Assembly (NCBI GenBank): GCA_963575745.1 | Contig: CAUYUJ010017627.1 | Span: forward strand, 697,472 to 761,471 | Direction: 5' to 3' | DNA length: 64,000 bases | Origin: Prorocentrum cordatum | Lineage: Eukaryota > Sar > Dinophyceae > Prorocentrales > Prorocentraceae | Shown: piece by piece, positions 21,230 through 32,264 of the stretch | Layout of the letters: every line of letters begins with the position of its first letter | How positions within the stretch are numbered: the stretch's first letter is position 1 | Made by a program: the position numbers and the translations under genes | The notes under the pieces: generated by a model | The model's input: the letters and a program-made list of their open reading frames with translations, nothing else | The model's database searches: none | Told to the model about the DNA's origin: nothing

Positions 21230-21997
21230 CATTATTTATTCTAAAGAATAATTATTGTTGGGCCCCCTGGTGCGCGCCCCCCCTGCGCCGCCTAGGCCGC
21301 AGCTACATTTTCATCACTTTCGTGAGGAAGCCTCAGGTAAAACGATGTGATCCAGATCCGGTTGTTTTGTTGTAATCCGTTTTCCCTTGCAAAAAACATA
21401 TAAAATGACATTTCTTGTTCTAATATAATCAAATTTCAAGAATCCCTTGCAAAAAATAAGGTAAAGTGGACATTCGCGCGCGCAAGACGAAATCCTTCCA
21501 AAAGCTTAGTGTTCGGAGCGATTTTAACATAAAAACATCAAAAAACCAATGGTTTTTCAACAAAAAAATGTCAAAATCTCATCCCGCGCGCTCTTGCGGA
21601 TTCGTAGGAAACCCAACACTTTTTAAACATTTCTGTCAAACGGGCTTTTGCGAGCAACTTTTTCGAACTTCTGCGACAACGGTTGCGCACCTGCCAGGGC
21701 CATCATCCCTGTCAAATAATACCATGCGGGACACATTCGTTTTTTCTTCGCGCGCGCACGCCGAAATCTCCAAAAACCATTGGGTTCTTAAGAATTTTAG
21801 CACCGCGCATCATAAAATCACACGAATCGCACCGTAGGTCCTCGAAAAACACCTGCACGACTTTTCAAAATTTCCACCCGCGCGCGCTGTCCGAATCCTA
21901 AAAAAACCAATGGTTTTCCAACATTTATGTTACATGAGCTCGCGCGAGCTACTTTCGCACGCTCTTGCAACGGGGTTCGCGCGCCTGCCAGGGGCCA
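21225..21997 (+). repeat. Dispersed repeat A, copy 2
   Basis: Differs from copy 1 by a handful of substitutions and single-base indels over about 770 bp, and has the same 3' end GCGCCTGCCAGGGGCCA. The exact 1800-bp offset from copy 1, despite different intervening repeats, suggests recent duplication of a larger block or two recent insertions. Confidence 0.9.
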
Positions 21998-22004
21998 TAA
22001 TCCC

Positions 22005-22130
22005 TTGCGGTTGCGCCATAGGTTGCGCCCTCGGCCGCCGAGAATAAAACGCCCCCCTATTGGTTGCGCCATAGGTTGCGCCCTCGGCCGCCGAGAATAA
22101 AACGTCCCCCTACTGGTTGCGCCATAGGTT
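22005..22130 (+). repeat. 53-bp tandem repeat, about 2.4 units
   Basis: TTGCGCCATAGGTTGCGCCC recurs at 22011, 22064 and 22117. Each full unit continues with CGGCCGCCGAGAATAAAACG. Confidence 0.9.
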
Positions 22131-22310
22131 GCCCCAGGAGGCCTTCAAGAGGCCCCAAGAGCCCGCCGTGAGGACCCAATAAGCCCCCAAGAGGCCCCAA
22201 GATGCTTCCAAGAAGCCCCCCAAAGCCCCTCAAGAGGACCCCAAGCGGCGCCAGGAGGCTTCCCCCCTTCCCCAAGAGGACCCCAAGCGGCCCCAGGAAG
22301 CCTCCGACTG
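22131..22310. repeat. Decamer-family array
   Basis: CCCCAAGAGGCC, CCCAAGAGGACC and CAAGCGGCGCC variants in tandem, ending just upstream of the spliced-leader-like sequence. Confidence 0.75.
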
Positions 22311-22322
22311 ATCACTGTCACA

Positions 22323-22344
22323 TCCGTAGCCATCTCGGATCAAG
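22323..22344 (+). other. Spliced-leader-like relic
   Basis: The 22 bases begin TCCGTAGCCAT and end with ATCAAG. They match the conserved dinoflagellate spliced leader (DCCGTAGCCAT, TTTTGG, CTCAAG) at 19 of 22 positions, including the first 11 in a row. No SL RNA gene body or Sm site is recognised downstream, and the following sequence is a 12-bp repeat. The simplest reading is a relic left when a trans-spliced mRNA was reverse-transcribed back into the genome. A chance match cannot be excluded without a search. Confidence 0.55.
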
Positions 22345-22347
22345 CAC

Positions 22348-22495
22348 AACCATCGGGACAACCATCGGGACATCCATCGGGACAACGATCGGGACCACCA
22401 TCGGGGCAACCATCGGGAGAACCATCGGAACAACAATCGGGACAATCATCGGGACACTCATCGCGACAATTATCGGGACAACCACAACCATCAGG
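22348..22495 (+). repeat. 12-bp tandem array ATCGGGACAACC
   Basis: About 12 units of ATCGGGACAACC and variants such as ATCGGGACATCC and ATCGGAACAACA. The period of four codons keeps both strands open. Confidence 0.92.
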
Positions 22496-22802
22496 ACCTC
22501 CAACCAGAGAGAGGTAGTCACGTGTATTTCGTCGACGAGTGAGCCAGTATTGCACATTGAGGCCGGAACGAGAACCACAGAACAAGAATGAGCATATATC
22601 GTCTCACAACAACGGAAACAAGTCCTGTGGTATGCTGGCGCCACGCACGTGATACCAGTCAAAATAAGGGTCTTGGCTTGTGTGGTACAGAAACGTTAAA
22701 ACGTCGGAAAACGGTACACGTGCCCATTGTTGGAACAGGGGTATAAGTCGTATACTAAGCTAGTTTCCACAAGATGTTACCACAAGAAGTCATTGTAACC
22801 AT
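22496..22802. other. Non-repetitive spacer
   Basis: About 300 bp between the 12-bp array and repeat B copy 2, with no recognised gene or repeat. Confidence 0.4.
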
Positions 22803-23064
22803 GCGCCAGTGTAGTAGCCAAGGTCGTCCGCAGGCCACGAAGTGAAGTGTCCGAACGTCATAGGGCGGGAAGCTGGGTGTGGGTGGTGGCGAAGAGTCGT
22901 TTGGAAACTTGGTAGAGCTTGAACCGGCCCCCCCACAAAGTGGGGGTATTGCCCGCCTCCTATGAAAACCCTGGCACTGGTGAGAACGGAGTGTCCCCAG
23001 TCTTAAATGATTATTGTTGTTGTTGTTGTTGAACTCTCACTCTTGAAGAATAATTATTGTTGAT
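22803..23064 (+). repeat. Dispersed repeat B copy 2, short TTG tract and junction
   Basis: Repeat B again carries the CCCCCAC-AAA-GTGGGGG hairpin. It ends GTCCCCAGTCTTAAATGATT followed by a short (TTG)n. The constant junction follows as GAACTCTCACTCTTGAAGAA and TAATTATTGTTGATC. Confidence 0.85.
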
Positions 23065-24235
23065 CCCCCCCCACCGGTGCACATTGATTTGTTTCGATTG
23101 AAGTGCCACCCCCGGGGCTCGCACCTTGTTTTTTCTCAAGGAAAGTCTTCCTGCTCAAACTGTGCCCCTGCCCCCCGGGCTACAACAACAACGGCTCCCG
23201 CCTGAGACTTCCTCGATTTTTACTCAGGACCCCCGCTCCCGCCTGAGACTTCCGCGCAATTTACTCAGGAAAGGCGCTCCCGTCTGAGACTTCCTCGCAA
23301 TGTAATCAAGACCCCCGCTCCCGCCTGAGACTTCCGTGCAATTTACGTGGGAACGGCGCTCCCGCGTGAGACTTCTTCGAATTTTACTCAGGACCCCCGC
23401 TCCTGCTTAACATTTCCGCGCAATTGACTCAGGAACGGCGCTCCCGCCTGAGACTTCCTCGCAATTTAGTGAAGACCCCCGCTCCCGCCTGAGACTTCCG
23501 CGCAATTTACTCAGGAAAGGCGCTCCCGTCTGAGACTTCCTCGCAATGTAATCAAGACCCCCGCTCCCGCTTGAGACTTCCGTGCAATTTACGTGGGAAC
23601 GGCGCTCCCGCGTTAGACTTCTTCGAATTTTACTCAGGACCCCCGCTCCTGCTTAACATTTCCGCGCAATTGACTCAGGAACGGCGCTCCCGCCTGAGAC
23701 TTCCTCGCAATTTAGTGAAGACCCCCGCTCCCGCCTGAGACTTCCGTGCAATTTGCTCAGGAACGGCGCTCCCGCTTGAGACTTCCTCGCAACTTAGTCA
23801 GGGCCCCCGCTTCCGCCTGAGATTTCCTCACAATGTACTCAGGACTGCGCTCTCGCGTGCGACGTCCTCACAAATTATTCTGGAATTGCGTTTCGGCGCT
23901 CAGGAACCACGCGCGCGCCAAGGACGCCTTCACAACGTGGTCTCTTCCCTCTTCCTTCGTCTTTCCCCCTCCCCTTCCTCCCACTCTCTCTCGTTCTTCC
24001 CCTCCTCCTCTTGCAGGGCCCGCGCCAATTCCAATGGCGGGCAGAGAGATGTACGCCCCCGAAGGATTGTCCGCCCGTTCCGCTTTGCCCGTACGTCTAA
24101 GCCCGCCGGCCCCAGCAAAGAGAAATAGTCCCCCCGAAAGGGGTGTGATCGAAGACGAAGAGGGCGGGCATCGAGGGTGTAGGGTATACGTGTTGAATGA
24201 CTCGCGGGCAAGTAAGAGCGCACAGCCTTAAAATG
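23065..24235 (+). repeat. Composite module 1 with 246-bp higher-order satellite
   Basis: Head: CACCGGTGCACATTGATTTG, then CTCGCACCTTGTTTTTTCTC. Next comes a satellite of 41-bp units, GCTCCCGCCTGAGACTTCC plus CGCAATTTACTCAGG, from about 23200 to 23880. Six variant units form a 246-bp higher-order repeat: the marker CGCAATTTACTCAGGAAAGG is at 23255 and again at 23501. After about 250 bp of C/T-rich sequence comes repeat E (24143-24235) with GATCGAAGACGAAGAGGGCG and GGGTATACGTGTTGAATGAC. Confidence 0.85.
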
Positions 24236-24659
24236 GTTGTTGTTGGTGTTGTTGATGATGATGATGTTGATGATGTTTTTGATGTTTGGCGCCGTCCCCC
24301 CCGCGACCTGGCCCGCCACACACCCGCGACCCACCCCGCGACCCACCCGCGACCCACCCGCGACCCGCCCGCGATCCACCCCGCGACCCACCCGCGACCC
24401 ACCCGCGCCCCACCAGCGATCCACCCGCGACGCACCCGCGACCCACCCGCGACCCACCTGCGAATTGGTCCGCGACCCAACCGCGACCCACCCCGCGACC
24501 TGCGGTGGGCTCGTTATATCAGAGTGAGTAGGCCGAACGGTCATTCAGTGTCCCTGGGTGCGTGGCTGCAGTGGGATTCCGCGATGCGGATTCTTGTTGT
24601 TGTTGTTGTTGTTGCTGTTGTTGGTGTTGGTGTTGCTGTTGCTGTTGCTGTGGTGATGG

Positions 24660-24700
<41 letters not shown>

Positions 24701-24822
24701 GGTGGTGTCGTTGTGGTTGTTGTTGTTGCTGTTGGTGTTGCTATTGATATTGTTGTTGTTGGTGTTGCTGTTGTTGTTGCTGTTGCTGTTGAACTCTCAC
24801 TATTTGAGAGTACGTATTGTTG
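24236..24822 (+). repeat. GTTG/GATG tract, CCCGCGACCCA array, repeat D copy 2, TTG tract and junction
   Basis: 24288-24505 is an array of about 20 units of the CACCCGCGACC type (9-10 bp), a twin of 32398-32515. It runs into repeat D copy 2 (24508-24593). A TTG-rich tract of about 200 bp with G and C interruptions follows, then GAACTCTCACTATTTGAGAG and TACGTATTGTTGATT, a diverged junction. Confidence 0.85.
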
Positions 24823-26197
24823 ATTTCCCCCTTCGATGACCACTGTGCTTTTCCCATTCAAGTGGTCCCCCAGGGGCTAGACCCTATGTTTTATGAGAGA
24901 AAAGCTCAGATTGCATGAGTGGCCCCCGGATTACAACAACAACGGTTCCCGCCTGAGACGTCCTCACAAATCAGCCAGGACCCCCGCTCCCACCAGAGAC
25001 TTCCTCGCATGTTACTCTGGAGTCGCGCTCTCGCTCGGAACTGCCTTACTATGTATTTAGGAATCGCTCCCTCGGCGCTCTGGAGTCGCGCTCTCGCTGG
25101 AGGCTTGCTTGCACTGTACTGAAGAATCGCGCTCTTGCGTTGGAATTTCCCGCCATTTATTCAAACGCCGCGCACCCGACATTCAGGTACCCAGGAGTCG
25201 CGCTCACGCTGGGGGCTCCTTCGCAGTTTAGTTAGGAATCGGGATCTCGCTGCCCTTTGCGGCCCCGTTGCAGCCCTTCGTGGCCCCCTCGCTGCCCGTC
25301 GTGGCGCCGTTGCAGCCCTTCGTGGCCCCCTTTCCTGCCCGTCGTGGCCCCGTTGCAGCCTTTCGTGGCCCCCTCGCTGCCCGTCGTGGCCCCGTTGCAC
25401 ACCTTCGTGGCCCCGTTGCTGCCCTTCGTGGCCCCATCTGCGTGCCCTTCGTGGCCCCCGCTCGTTCGCGCCCGCCGTGGCCCCATATGCATGCGCTTCG
25501 TGGCCCCGCTGTCGCCCTTCGTGGCCCCCTCGCCGCCCTTCGTGGCCCCGTTGCTGCCCTCAGTGGCCCTGTCCTTGCCCTCGGCGGCCCAATCTACGAA
25601 TGCACTTCGTGACCCCCGCTCGTTCGCGCCCTTCGTGGCCCCATCTGCATGCCCTTCGTGGCCCCGCTGACGCCCTTTGTGGCCCCTTCGCTGTCCTACG
25701 TCGCCCCGTTGCTACTCTCAGTGGCCCCGTCGTTACCGTCTGTGGCCCCGCATTATCTGCCCCTCGTGGCCACCGCTCGTTCGCGCCCTTCGTGGCCCCA
25801 TACGCATGCCCTTCGTGGCCCCGCTGTTGTTCCTCGTGGCCCCTTTCCTGCCCTTCGTGGCCCCGCTGTCGCTCTCGTTCTCGTTTTCGCTCGTCGTTGT
25901 CGTCGCCGTCGTGGTCGGTACCCTGTCCGTCCCTCTTGGGGTCGGGTTGCCGCCGATCAACGCTGCAACGCTGCCGCTGGCCAGGCCGGCGGTCCGTGGC
26001 CGCCCCGCCGCTTGACGGGGCCCGTCCTGCAGGGAAGAAAAATACACCGAAGGGGTACGATCGAAGACGAAGAGGGCGGGTATCGAGGGCTTGGGAAGTA
26101 CACGTCGAATGACACTCGAGCAGATAGAACGAACAATTTTTATATGGTTGTTGTTGGTGTTGTTGAACTTTCATTTCAGAAGAAGAATTATTGCTGA
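24823..26197 (+). repeat. Composite module 2
   Basis: Order: head, degenerate 41-bp satellite (24945-25245), an array of 21-bp units CCCTTCGTGGCCCC plus GTTGCAG or CTCGCTG (25250-25870), a CG-rich stretch with GTCGTCGTCGCCGTCGTGG, repeat E (26050-26140), a short TTG tract and the junction AACTTTCATTTCAGAAGAAG. In the 21-bp array two unit types alternate, giving a 42-bp dimer. Frames of over 300 codons there come from the seven-codon period. Confidence 0.85.
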
Positions 26198-27618
26198 TTC
26201 TCCCGCACCGGTGCATGTGGTTTTTTCTCCATCAAAGTGCGCTCCTCGACGCTCGCACCCTGTCTTTTGACAGGGAAAGTCTTGGTGCTAGAACTGCGCC
26301 CCTGGCTCCCCGGACTACAACAATAACGGTTCCCGCCTCAGACCTCCTCCAAATTTACTCAGGGTCCCCCCCTTCCCGTCTGAGACTTCCTCCCAATTTA
26401 CTCAGGAACGGCGCTCCCGCTCGAGACTTCCTCACAATTTAGTTCGGATCGAACTGCGTTGTTGCTCCCCCGGATTACAACAACAACTGTTTCCGCTCAA
26501 GATTTCCTCCAAGTGTCCTCAGGATGCTCCCGCTTGAGATTTCCTTTGAATTTTCTCAGGATCGGCGTTCCCGCCTGTGTTTCCCTCGCAATTTAGTCGG
26601 GACCCCCCCTCCCGTCTAAGGCTTCCTCACAATTTATTCAAGAACGGCGCTCCCGCTTAAGATTTCCTTGCGCTTTAGCTTAGGACCCCCGCTCTCCAGA
26701 CATCCCCTTTTCAGGAATTGCGCCCTCGCCTGTGACTTTTTCGCAGTTTATTCAGAAGTTGAGCTATCCACGCTCAGGCACCACGCTCGCGCCAAGGACG
26801 CCGCCACACTTTACTTAGGAATCGCGCTCTCGCCCTACTCAGGCATCCCGCTTGAATGTCCCACCCGCCCGACCCGCCCCGCCCGTCAGAGGATCGCCCG
26901 CCCGTCGTAGGCTGCTGCCCGAGACTTCCTTGTGGAATGGCGCTTTCGCCTAGGACTTCTTCGAACGTTCGCACTCTTACCTTCCTGCTCCTCCCTCCTC
27001 CCGGGCCGCTTCCCCCCTCCTTCCGGTTCCCTCTCCCTTGCACGTCAGTTGATGTTGAATTTTCATTCCTGAAGAATGATTTCTCTTGGTACCCCCCACC
27101 GGTGCGCATTGTTGTTTCTCAATCAAAGTGCGCGCCTCGACGCTGGCACCATGTTTATTTGACATGCCGCATGTCGTGCAGCAGCCACAAAGCCCGTCGC
27201 CCTTGCTGGCTCCTCTCACCCACCCTGGCCTTGCAACACTCTAGGAGATGGCATCGGGCACAACGTTCGCCTCCAACACCTCGGCAAGCAGCACCAGGGG
27301 TGTTACATGGCGTTGTTTATGGCGCGACCCATGGCGAAGCATTTGTTAGCCTGTGTTGGAATGGCAGGCGCAAGCCATGGCGCAAACTTAATCGCAACTC
27401 GCGGCATAAATCGCCGTCATCCCTCCCTCTTGCCCTTCTGATCCCTCCCTTCCTCCGATCCCTTCGTCCTCTCTTTTTGTCTTGTCCCTTTCGTTTCCTT
27501 GTTTGGGGGCATCCCCGAAAAGGGGGTACGATCGAAGACGAAGAGGGCGGGTATCCAGGGTTTGGGATACGCATAGTGAATGACACGCGGGCCGGTATGA
27601 GCGAACAATCTTGGTATG

Positions 27619-27649
<31 letters not shown>

Positions 27650-27656
27650 GTGTTGA
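26198..27656 (+). repeat. Composite module 3
   Basis: Head with ACCGGTGCATG, then 41-bp satellite units (26330-26830). A second junction-like stretch with CCTGAAGAATGATTTCTC and a second head with CACCGGTGCGCATTG lie at 27055-27180. About 340 bp without known features follow, then repeat E (27522-27615) and a TTG tract. The 21-bp array is missing from this module. Confidence 0.8.
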
Positions 27657-28443
27657 ACATTATTACTTCTAAAGAATAATTATTGTTGGGGCCCCTGGTG
27701 CACGACCCCCCCGCCGCGCCTAGGCCGCAGCCTCATTTTCATCATTTTCGTGAGGAAGTCTCAGGCAAAACGGGGGAGTCCGGATCCGGTTGTGTTGTTA
27801 CGATCGGTTTTCCCTTGCAAAAAATAAGCTAAAGTGGACATTTCTTGTTCTAACATAACCAAACTTCAAGAATCCCTTGCAAAAAATAAGGTAAAGTGGA
27901 CATTCGCGCGCGCAAGACGAAATCCTTCCAAAACCTTAGTTTTCGTAGCGATTTTAACATAAAAACATCAAAAAACCAATGGTTTTTCAAAAAAAAATGT
28001 CAAAATTTCATCCCGCGCGCTCTTGCGGATTCGTAGGAAACCCAACACTTTTTAAACATTTCTGTCAAACGGGCTTTTGCGAGCAACTTTTTCGAACTTC
28101 TGCAACAACGGTTGCGCACCTGCCAGGGCCATCATCCCTGTCAAATAATACCATGCGGGACACATTCGTTTTTTCTTCGCGCGCGCACGCCGTCGTCGTC
28201 GGCCGCGGGGCCCTGAATAGTAGCCACGGTCGTCCGCATGCCACGAAGTGAAGTGTCCGAACGTCATAGGGCGGGAAGCTGGGTGTGGGTGGTGGCGAAG
28301 AGTCGTTTGGAAATTTGGTAGAGCTTGAACCGGCCCCCCCACAAAGTGGGGGTATTGCCCGCCTCCTATGAAAACCCTGGCACTGGTGAGAACGGTGTGT
28401 CCCCACGTGCTAGTAATTGTCATTGTTGTTGTCGTTGTTGTTG
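27655..28443 (+). repeat. Repeat A copy 3 (3'-truncated) fused to repeat B copy 3
   Basis: Repeat A runs from the junction to about 28190 and stops inside CGCGCGCACGCCG, losing its second half. About 20 bp of CGTCGTCGGCCGCGG link it to repeat B (28208-28415), which keeps the CCCCCAC-AAA-GTGGGGG hairpin. A short GTTGTTGTCG tract follows. Confidence 0.85.
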
Positions 28444-29708
28444 CATGTATTCCGGAATCGCTTTCCCGGCGCTCTGGAGTCGCGCTCTCATTGGAGACTT
28501 GCTTGCAACCTACTGAAGAATAGCGCCCGTGTGTTGGAATTTCTTGCAATTTACTCAAGCGCCGCGCTCCCGACACCCAGGCACCCAGGAGTCGCGCTCA
28601 CGCTCAGGACTCACTCACAGATTACCTAGGAGTCGGGATCTCGCTGCCCTTTTGTGGCCCCGTTGCAGCCCTTCGTGGCCCCCTCGCTTGGTTGGCCCCG
28701 TTGCAGCACTTCGTGGCCCCCTCGCTGCCCATCGTGGCCCCGTTGCAGCCCTTCGTGGCCCCCTCGCTTTGTTTCGTGGCCCCGTTGCAGCCCCTCGCGG
28801 CCCCCTCGCTGCCTCTCGTGACCCCGTTGCAGCCCCTGGTGGCCCCATATGCATGCCCTTCGTGGCCCCTCGGTGCCCTTCGCGGCCCCGGTGCATCCTT
28901 TCGTGGCCCCCTTGCTTTGTTTAGTGGCCCCATATATGTATGCCCTTCGTGGCCCCGGCTCGTTCGCGCCCGTGGTGGCCCCATATGCATGCCCTTCGTG
29001 GCCCCCTCGCTGCCCTTCGTGTCCCCGTTGCTGCCCACAGTGGCCCCGTCCTTAACCCTCCGCGACCCAACATACGTATGCCCTTCGTGGCCCCCGCTCG
29101 TTCGCGCCCGTTATGGCCCCATGTGCATGCCCTTCGTGGCCCCGGTGTCGCCGTTTGTGGCCCCCTCATTGTCCTACGTGGCCCAGGTGCTACGCTCAGT
29201 GGCCCCATCGTTGCCTTCTGTGGCCCCGCATTATCTGCCTTTCGTGGCCCCCGCTCGTTCGCGGTCTTCGTGGCCCTTACGCATCACCTTCGTATCCCCG
29301 CTGTCGCCCTTCGTGGCCTACTTCGTGTTCTTGTGACCCTGCTGTCGTTCTCTGTCTCTCTCTCTCTCTCGCTCTCGCTCTCGCTTTCGCTCGTCGTCGC
29401 CGTCGTTGCCGTCGTCGTCGACGTCGTCGTGGTCGGTCCCCTGTCCGTCCCTCTTGGGGTCGGGTCGACGGTCCGCGGCCTCCCCGCCGATCAGCGCTGC
29501 CGTTGGCCAAGCCGACGGTCCGCGGCCGCCCCGGGCCCGGCCTGCAGGGAAGAAAGGTAGAGCCCCCCAAAGGGGTTCGATCGAAGACGAAGAAGGCGGG
29601 TATCAAGGGTTTGGAAAATTCGCGTCATTCGACACTCGAGCAGATAAGGGCGAACAGTCTTAAACTGATTGTTGTTGAACTCTCGCTCTTGAAGAATATG
29701 TTTTGTTG
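28444..29708 (+). repeat. Composite module 4
   Basis: 41-bp satellite remnants (28444-28640), 21-bp CCCTTCGTGGCCCC array (28645-29330), CTCT and CGTCGT microsatellites, repeat E (29573-29668), a very short TTG tract and the junction TGAACTCTCGCTCTTGAAGA. Confidence 0.85.
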
Positions 29709-31288
29709 ATTCCCCCCCACCGGTGCACATTGATTTTTTCAATTGAAGTGCCCCCCCCGGGGCTCGCACCTTGTTTTTTGTAAAGGACAGTTTTCCTGCT
29801 CAAACTGGACTCTTGGCCCCCGGGTTACAACAACAACGGCTCCCGCCTGAGACTTTCTTACAATTGAGGCAGGACCCCCGCTCCCGCCCGAGACCTCCTC
29901 GCATTTTATTCAGGAATCGCGCTCTCGCTTTGGACTTCCTTACAATTTATTCAGGAATCCCTCCTCCTGCGCTCTGGAGTCGCGCTCTCGCTGGAGATTT
30001 GCTTGCAATTTGCTGAAGGAGAGCGCCCTTGCGTTGGAATTTCTTGCAATTTACTCAAGCGCCGCGCTCCCGACCGACACCCAGGCACCAAGGAGTCGCG
30101 CTCTCGCTTAGGACTCCTTCACAGATTACCTAGGAATCGGGATCTCGCTGCCCTTCGCGGCCCCGTTGCAGCCCTTCGTGGCCCCCTCGCTTTGTTTTTT
30201 GGCCCCGTTGCAGCCTTTCGTGGCCCCTCGCTTTGTTTCGTGGCCCCGTTGCAGCCCCTCGTGGCCTCCTCGTTGCCCTTCGTGGCCCCGTTGCAGCCCC
30301 TCGTGGCCCCCTCGCTTTGTTTCGTGGCCCCATTGCAGCCCTTCGTGGCCCCCTCGCTGCCCTCCGCGGCCCCGTTGCAGCCATTCGTGGCCCCGTTGCA
30401 GCCCTTCGTGGCCCCCTCGCTGCCCTTCGTGGCTCCGTTGCAGCCCTTCGTGGTCCACTCGCTTTGTTTCGTGGCCCCATATATGTATGCCCTTCGTGGC
30501 CCCGGCTCGCTCGCGCCCGTGGTGGCCCCATATGCATGCCCTTCGTGGCCCCGCTGTCGCCCGTCGTGGCCCCCTCGCTGCCCTTCGTGTCCCCGTTGCT
30601 GGCCTCAGAGGCCCCGTCCTTAGCCCTCCGCGACCCAACATACGTATGCCCTTCGTGGCCCCCGCTCGTTCGCGCCCGTTGTGGCCCCATGTGCATGCCC
30701 TTCGCGGCCCCGGTGTAGCCGTTTGTGGCCCCCTCATTGTCCTACGTGGCCCAGGTGCTACGCGCAGTGGCCCCATCGTTGCCCTCAGTGGCCCCGCATT
30801 ATCTGCCCTTCGTGGCCCACGCTCGTTCGCGCTCTTCGTGGCCCCATACGCGTTCCCTTCGTGTCCCCGCTGTCGCCCTTCGTGGCCTACTTCGTGTCCT
30901 TCGTGGCTCTGCTGTCGTTCTCGCTCGCTCTCGCTTTCGCTCGTCGTCGTCGTCGCCGTCGCCGTCGTTGCCGTCGTCGACGTCGTCGCCGTCGTCGTCG
31001 TCGTCGGTCCCATGTCCATCCCTCTTGGGGTCGGGTCGACGGTCCGCGGCCGCCCCGCCGATCAGCGCTGCCACTGGCCAGGCCGACGGTCCGCGGCCGC
31101 CCCGCCGCTTGCTGGGGCCCGGCCTGCAGGGAAAAGGTAGAGCCCCCCAAAGGGGTTCGATCGAAGACGAAGAAGGCGGGTATCGAGGGTTTGGAAAATT
31201 CGCGTCATTCGACACTCGAGCAGATAAGGGCGAACAGTCTTAACATGATTGTTGTTGTTGAATTCTCACTTCTGAAGAATAATTGTTG
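29709..31288 (+). repeat. Composite module 5
   Basis: Head (CACCGGTGCACATTG, then CTCGCACCTTG), 41-bp satellite (29835-30140), 21-bp array (30148-30905), CGTCGT microsatellite, repeat E (31150-31245), TTG tract and junction. This is the most complete module and a near twin of module 4. Confidence 0.88.
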
Positions 31289-32215
31289 TTGATCCCCCCA
31301 CCACCGGTGCACATTGATTTTTTCAGTTGAAGTGCCCCCCCTCGGGGCTCGCACCTTGTTTTTTGACAGGGAAAGTCTTCCTGCTCAAACTGGCCCCCTG
31401 GCCCCCGGGTTACAACAATAACGGTTCCCGCGTTAGACTTTCTTACAATTTAGGCAGGACCCCCGCTCCCGCCCGAGACCTCCTCGCATTTTACTCAGGA
31501 ATCGAGCTTTCGCGTTGGACTTCCTTACAACTTATTGAGGAATCGCTCCTCCTGCGCTCTGGAGTCGCGCTCTCGCTGGAGACTTGCTTGCATACTATTG
31601 AAGAATAGCCTTGCGTTGGAATTTCCTGCAACTTGCCCAAGCGCCGTGCACCCGACACCCAGGCACCCAGGAGTCGCGCCCGTTGTGGCCCCAAGTGCAT
31701 GCCCTTCGTGGCCCCGCTGTCGCCATTTGTGTTCCCCTCATTGTCCTACGTGGCCCAGTTGCTACCCTCAGTGGGCCCATAGTTGCCTTCTGTGGCCCCG
31801 CATTATCTGCACTTCGTGGCCCCCGCTCGTTCGCACTCTTCGTGGCCCCAGACGCATTCCCCTCGTGCCCCCGCTGTCGCCCTTCGTGGCCTACTTCGTG
31901 CCCAGCGTGGCCCTGCTGTCGTTCTCTCTCGCTCTCGCTTTCGCTCGTCGTCGCCGTCGTCTTCGACGTCGTCGTCGTCGTGGTCGGTCCCCTATCCGTC
32001 CCTCTTGGGGTCGGGTCGACGGTCCGCGGCCGCCCCGCCGATCAGCGCTGCCGCTGGCCAAGCCGACGGTCCGCGGCCGCCCCGCCGCTTGACGGGGCCC
32101 GGCCTGCAGGGAAAAAAGGTATACCCCCAAAAAGTGTTTCGATCGAAAACGAAGAGGGCGGGTATCGAGGGTTTGGGAAATACGCGTTATTGGACACTCG
32201 ACGAGTGTTGTTGTT
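31289..32215 (+). repeat. Composite module 6 (shortened)
   Basis: Head, 41-bp satellite (31420-31680), a 21-bp array cut down to about 240 bp (31680-31915), CGTCGT microsatellite and a shortened repeat E (32135-32205) that breaks into the TTG tract. Confidence 0.83.
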
Positions 32216-32230
32216 GTTTTTGTTGTTGTT

Positions 32231-32264
<34 letters not shown>

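Noticed and set aside
24562-24747. Poly-Cys, poly-Val and poly-Thr frames over TTG tracts
   Set aside because: Simple consequence of (TTG)n in three frames and on the other strand.
29571-29600. Pol III box B in repeat E (GGTTCGATCGA)
   Set aside because: Only some copies have it (others read GGTACGATCGA or GGTGTGATCGA) and no box A was found at the right distance upstream.
25135-31140. Frames of about 200-325 codons such as those with repeated PFVAPSLP
   Set aside because: All are produced by the 21-bp CCCTTCGTGGCCCC array; the frames overlap on both strands with no domain.
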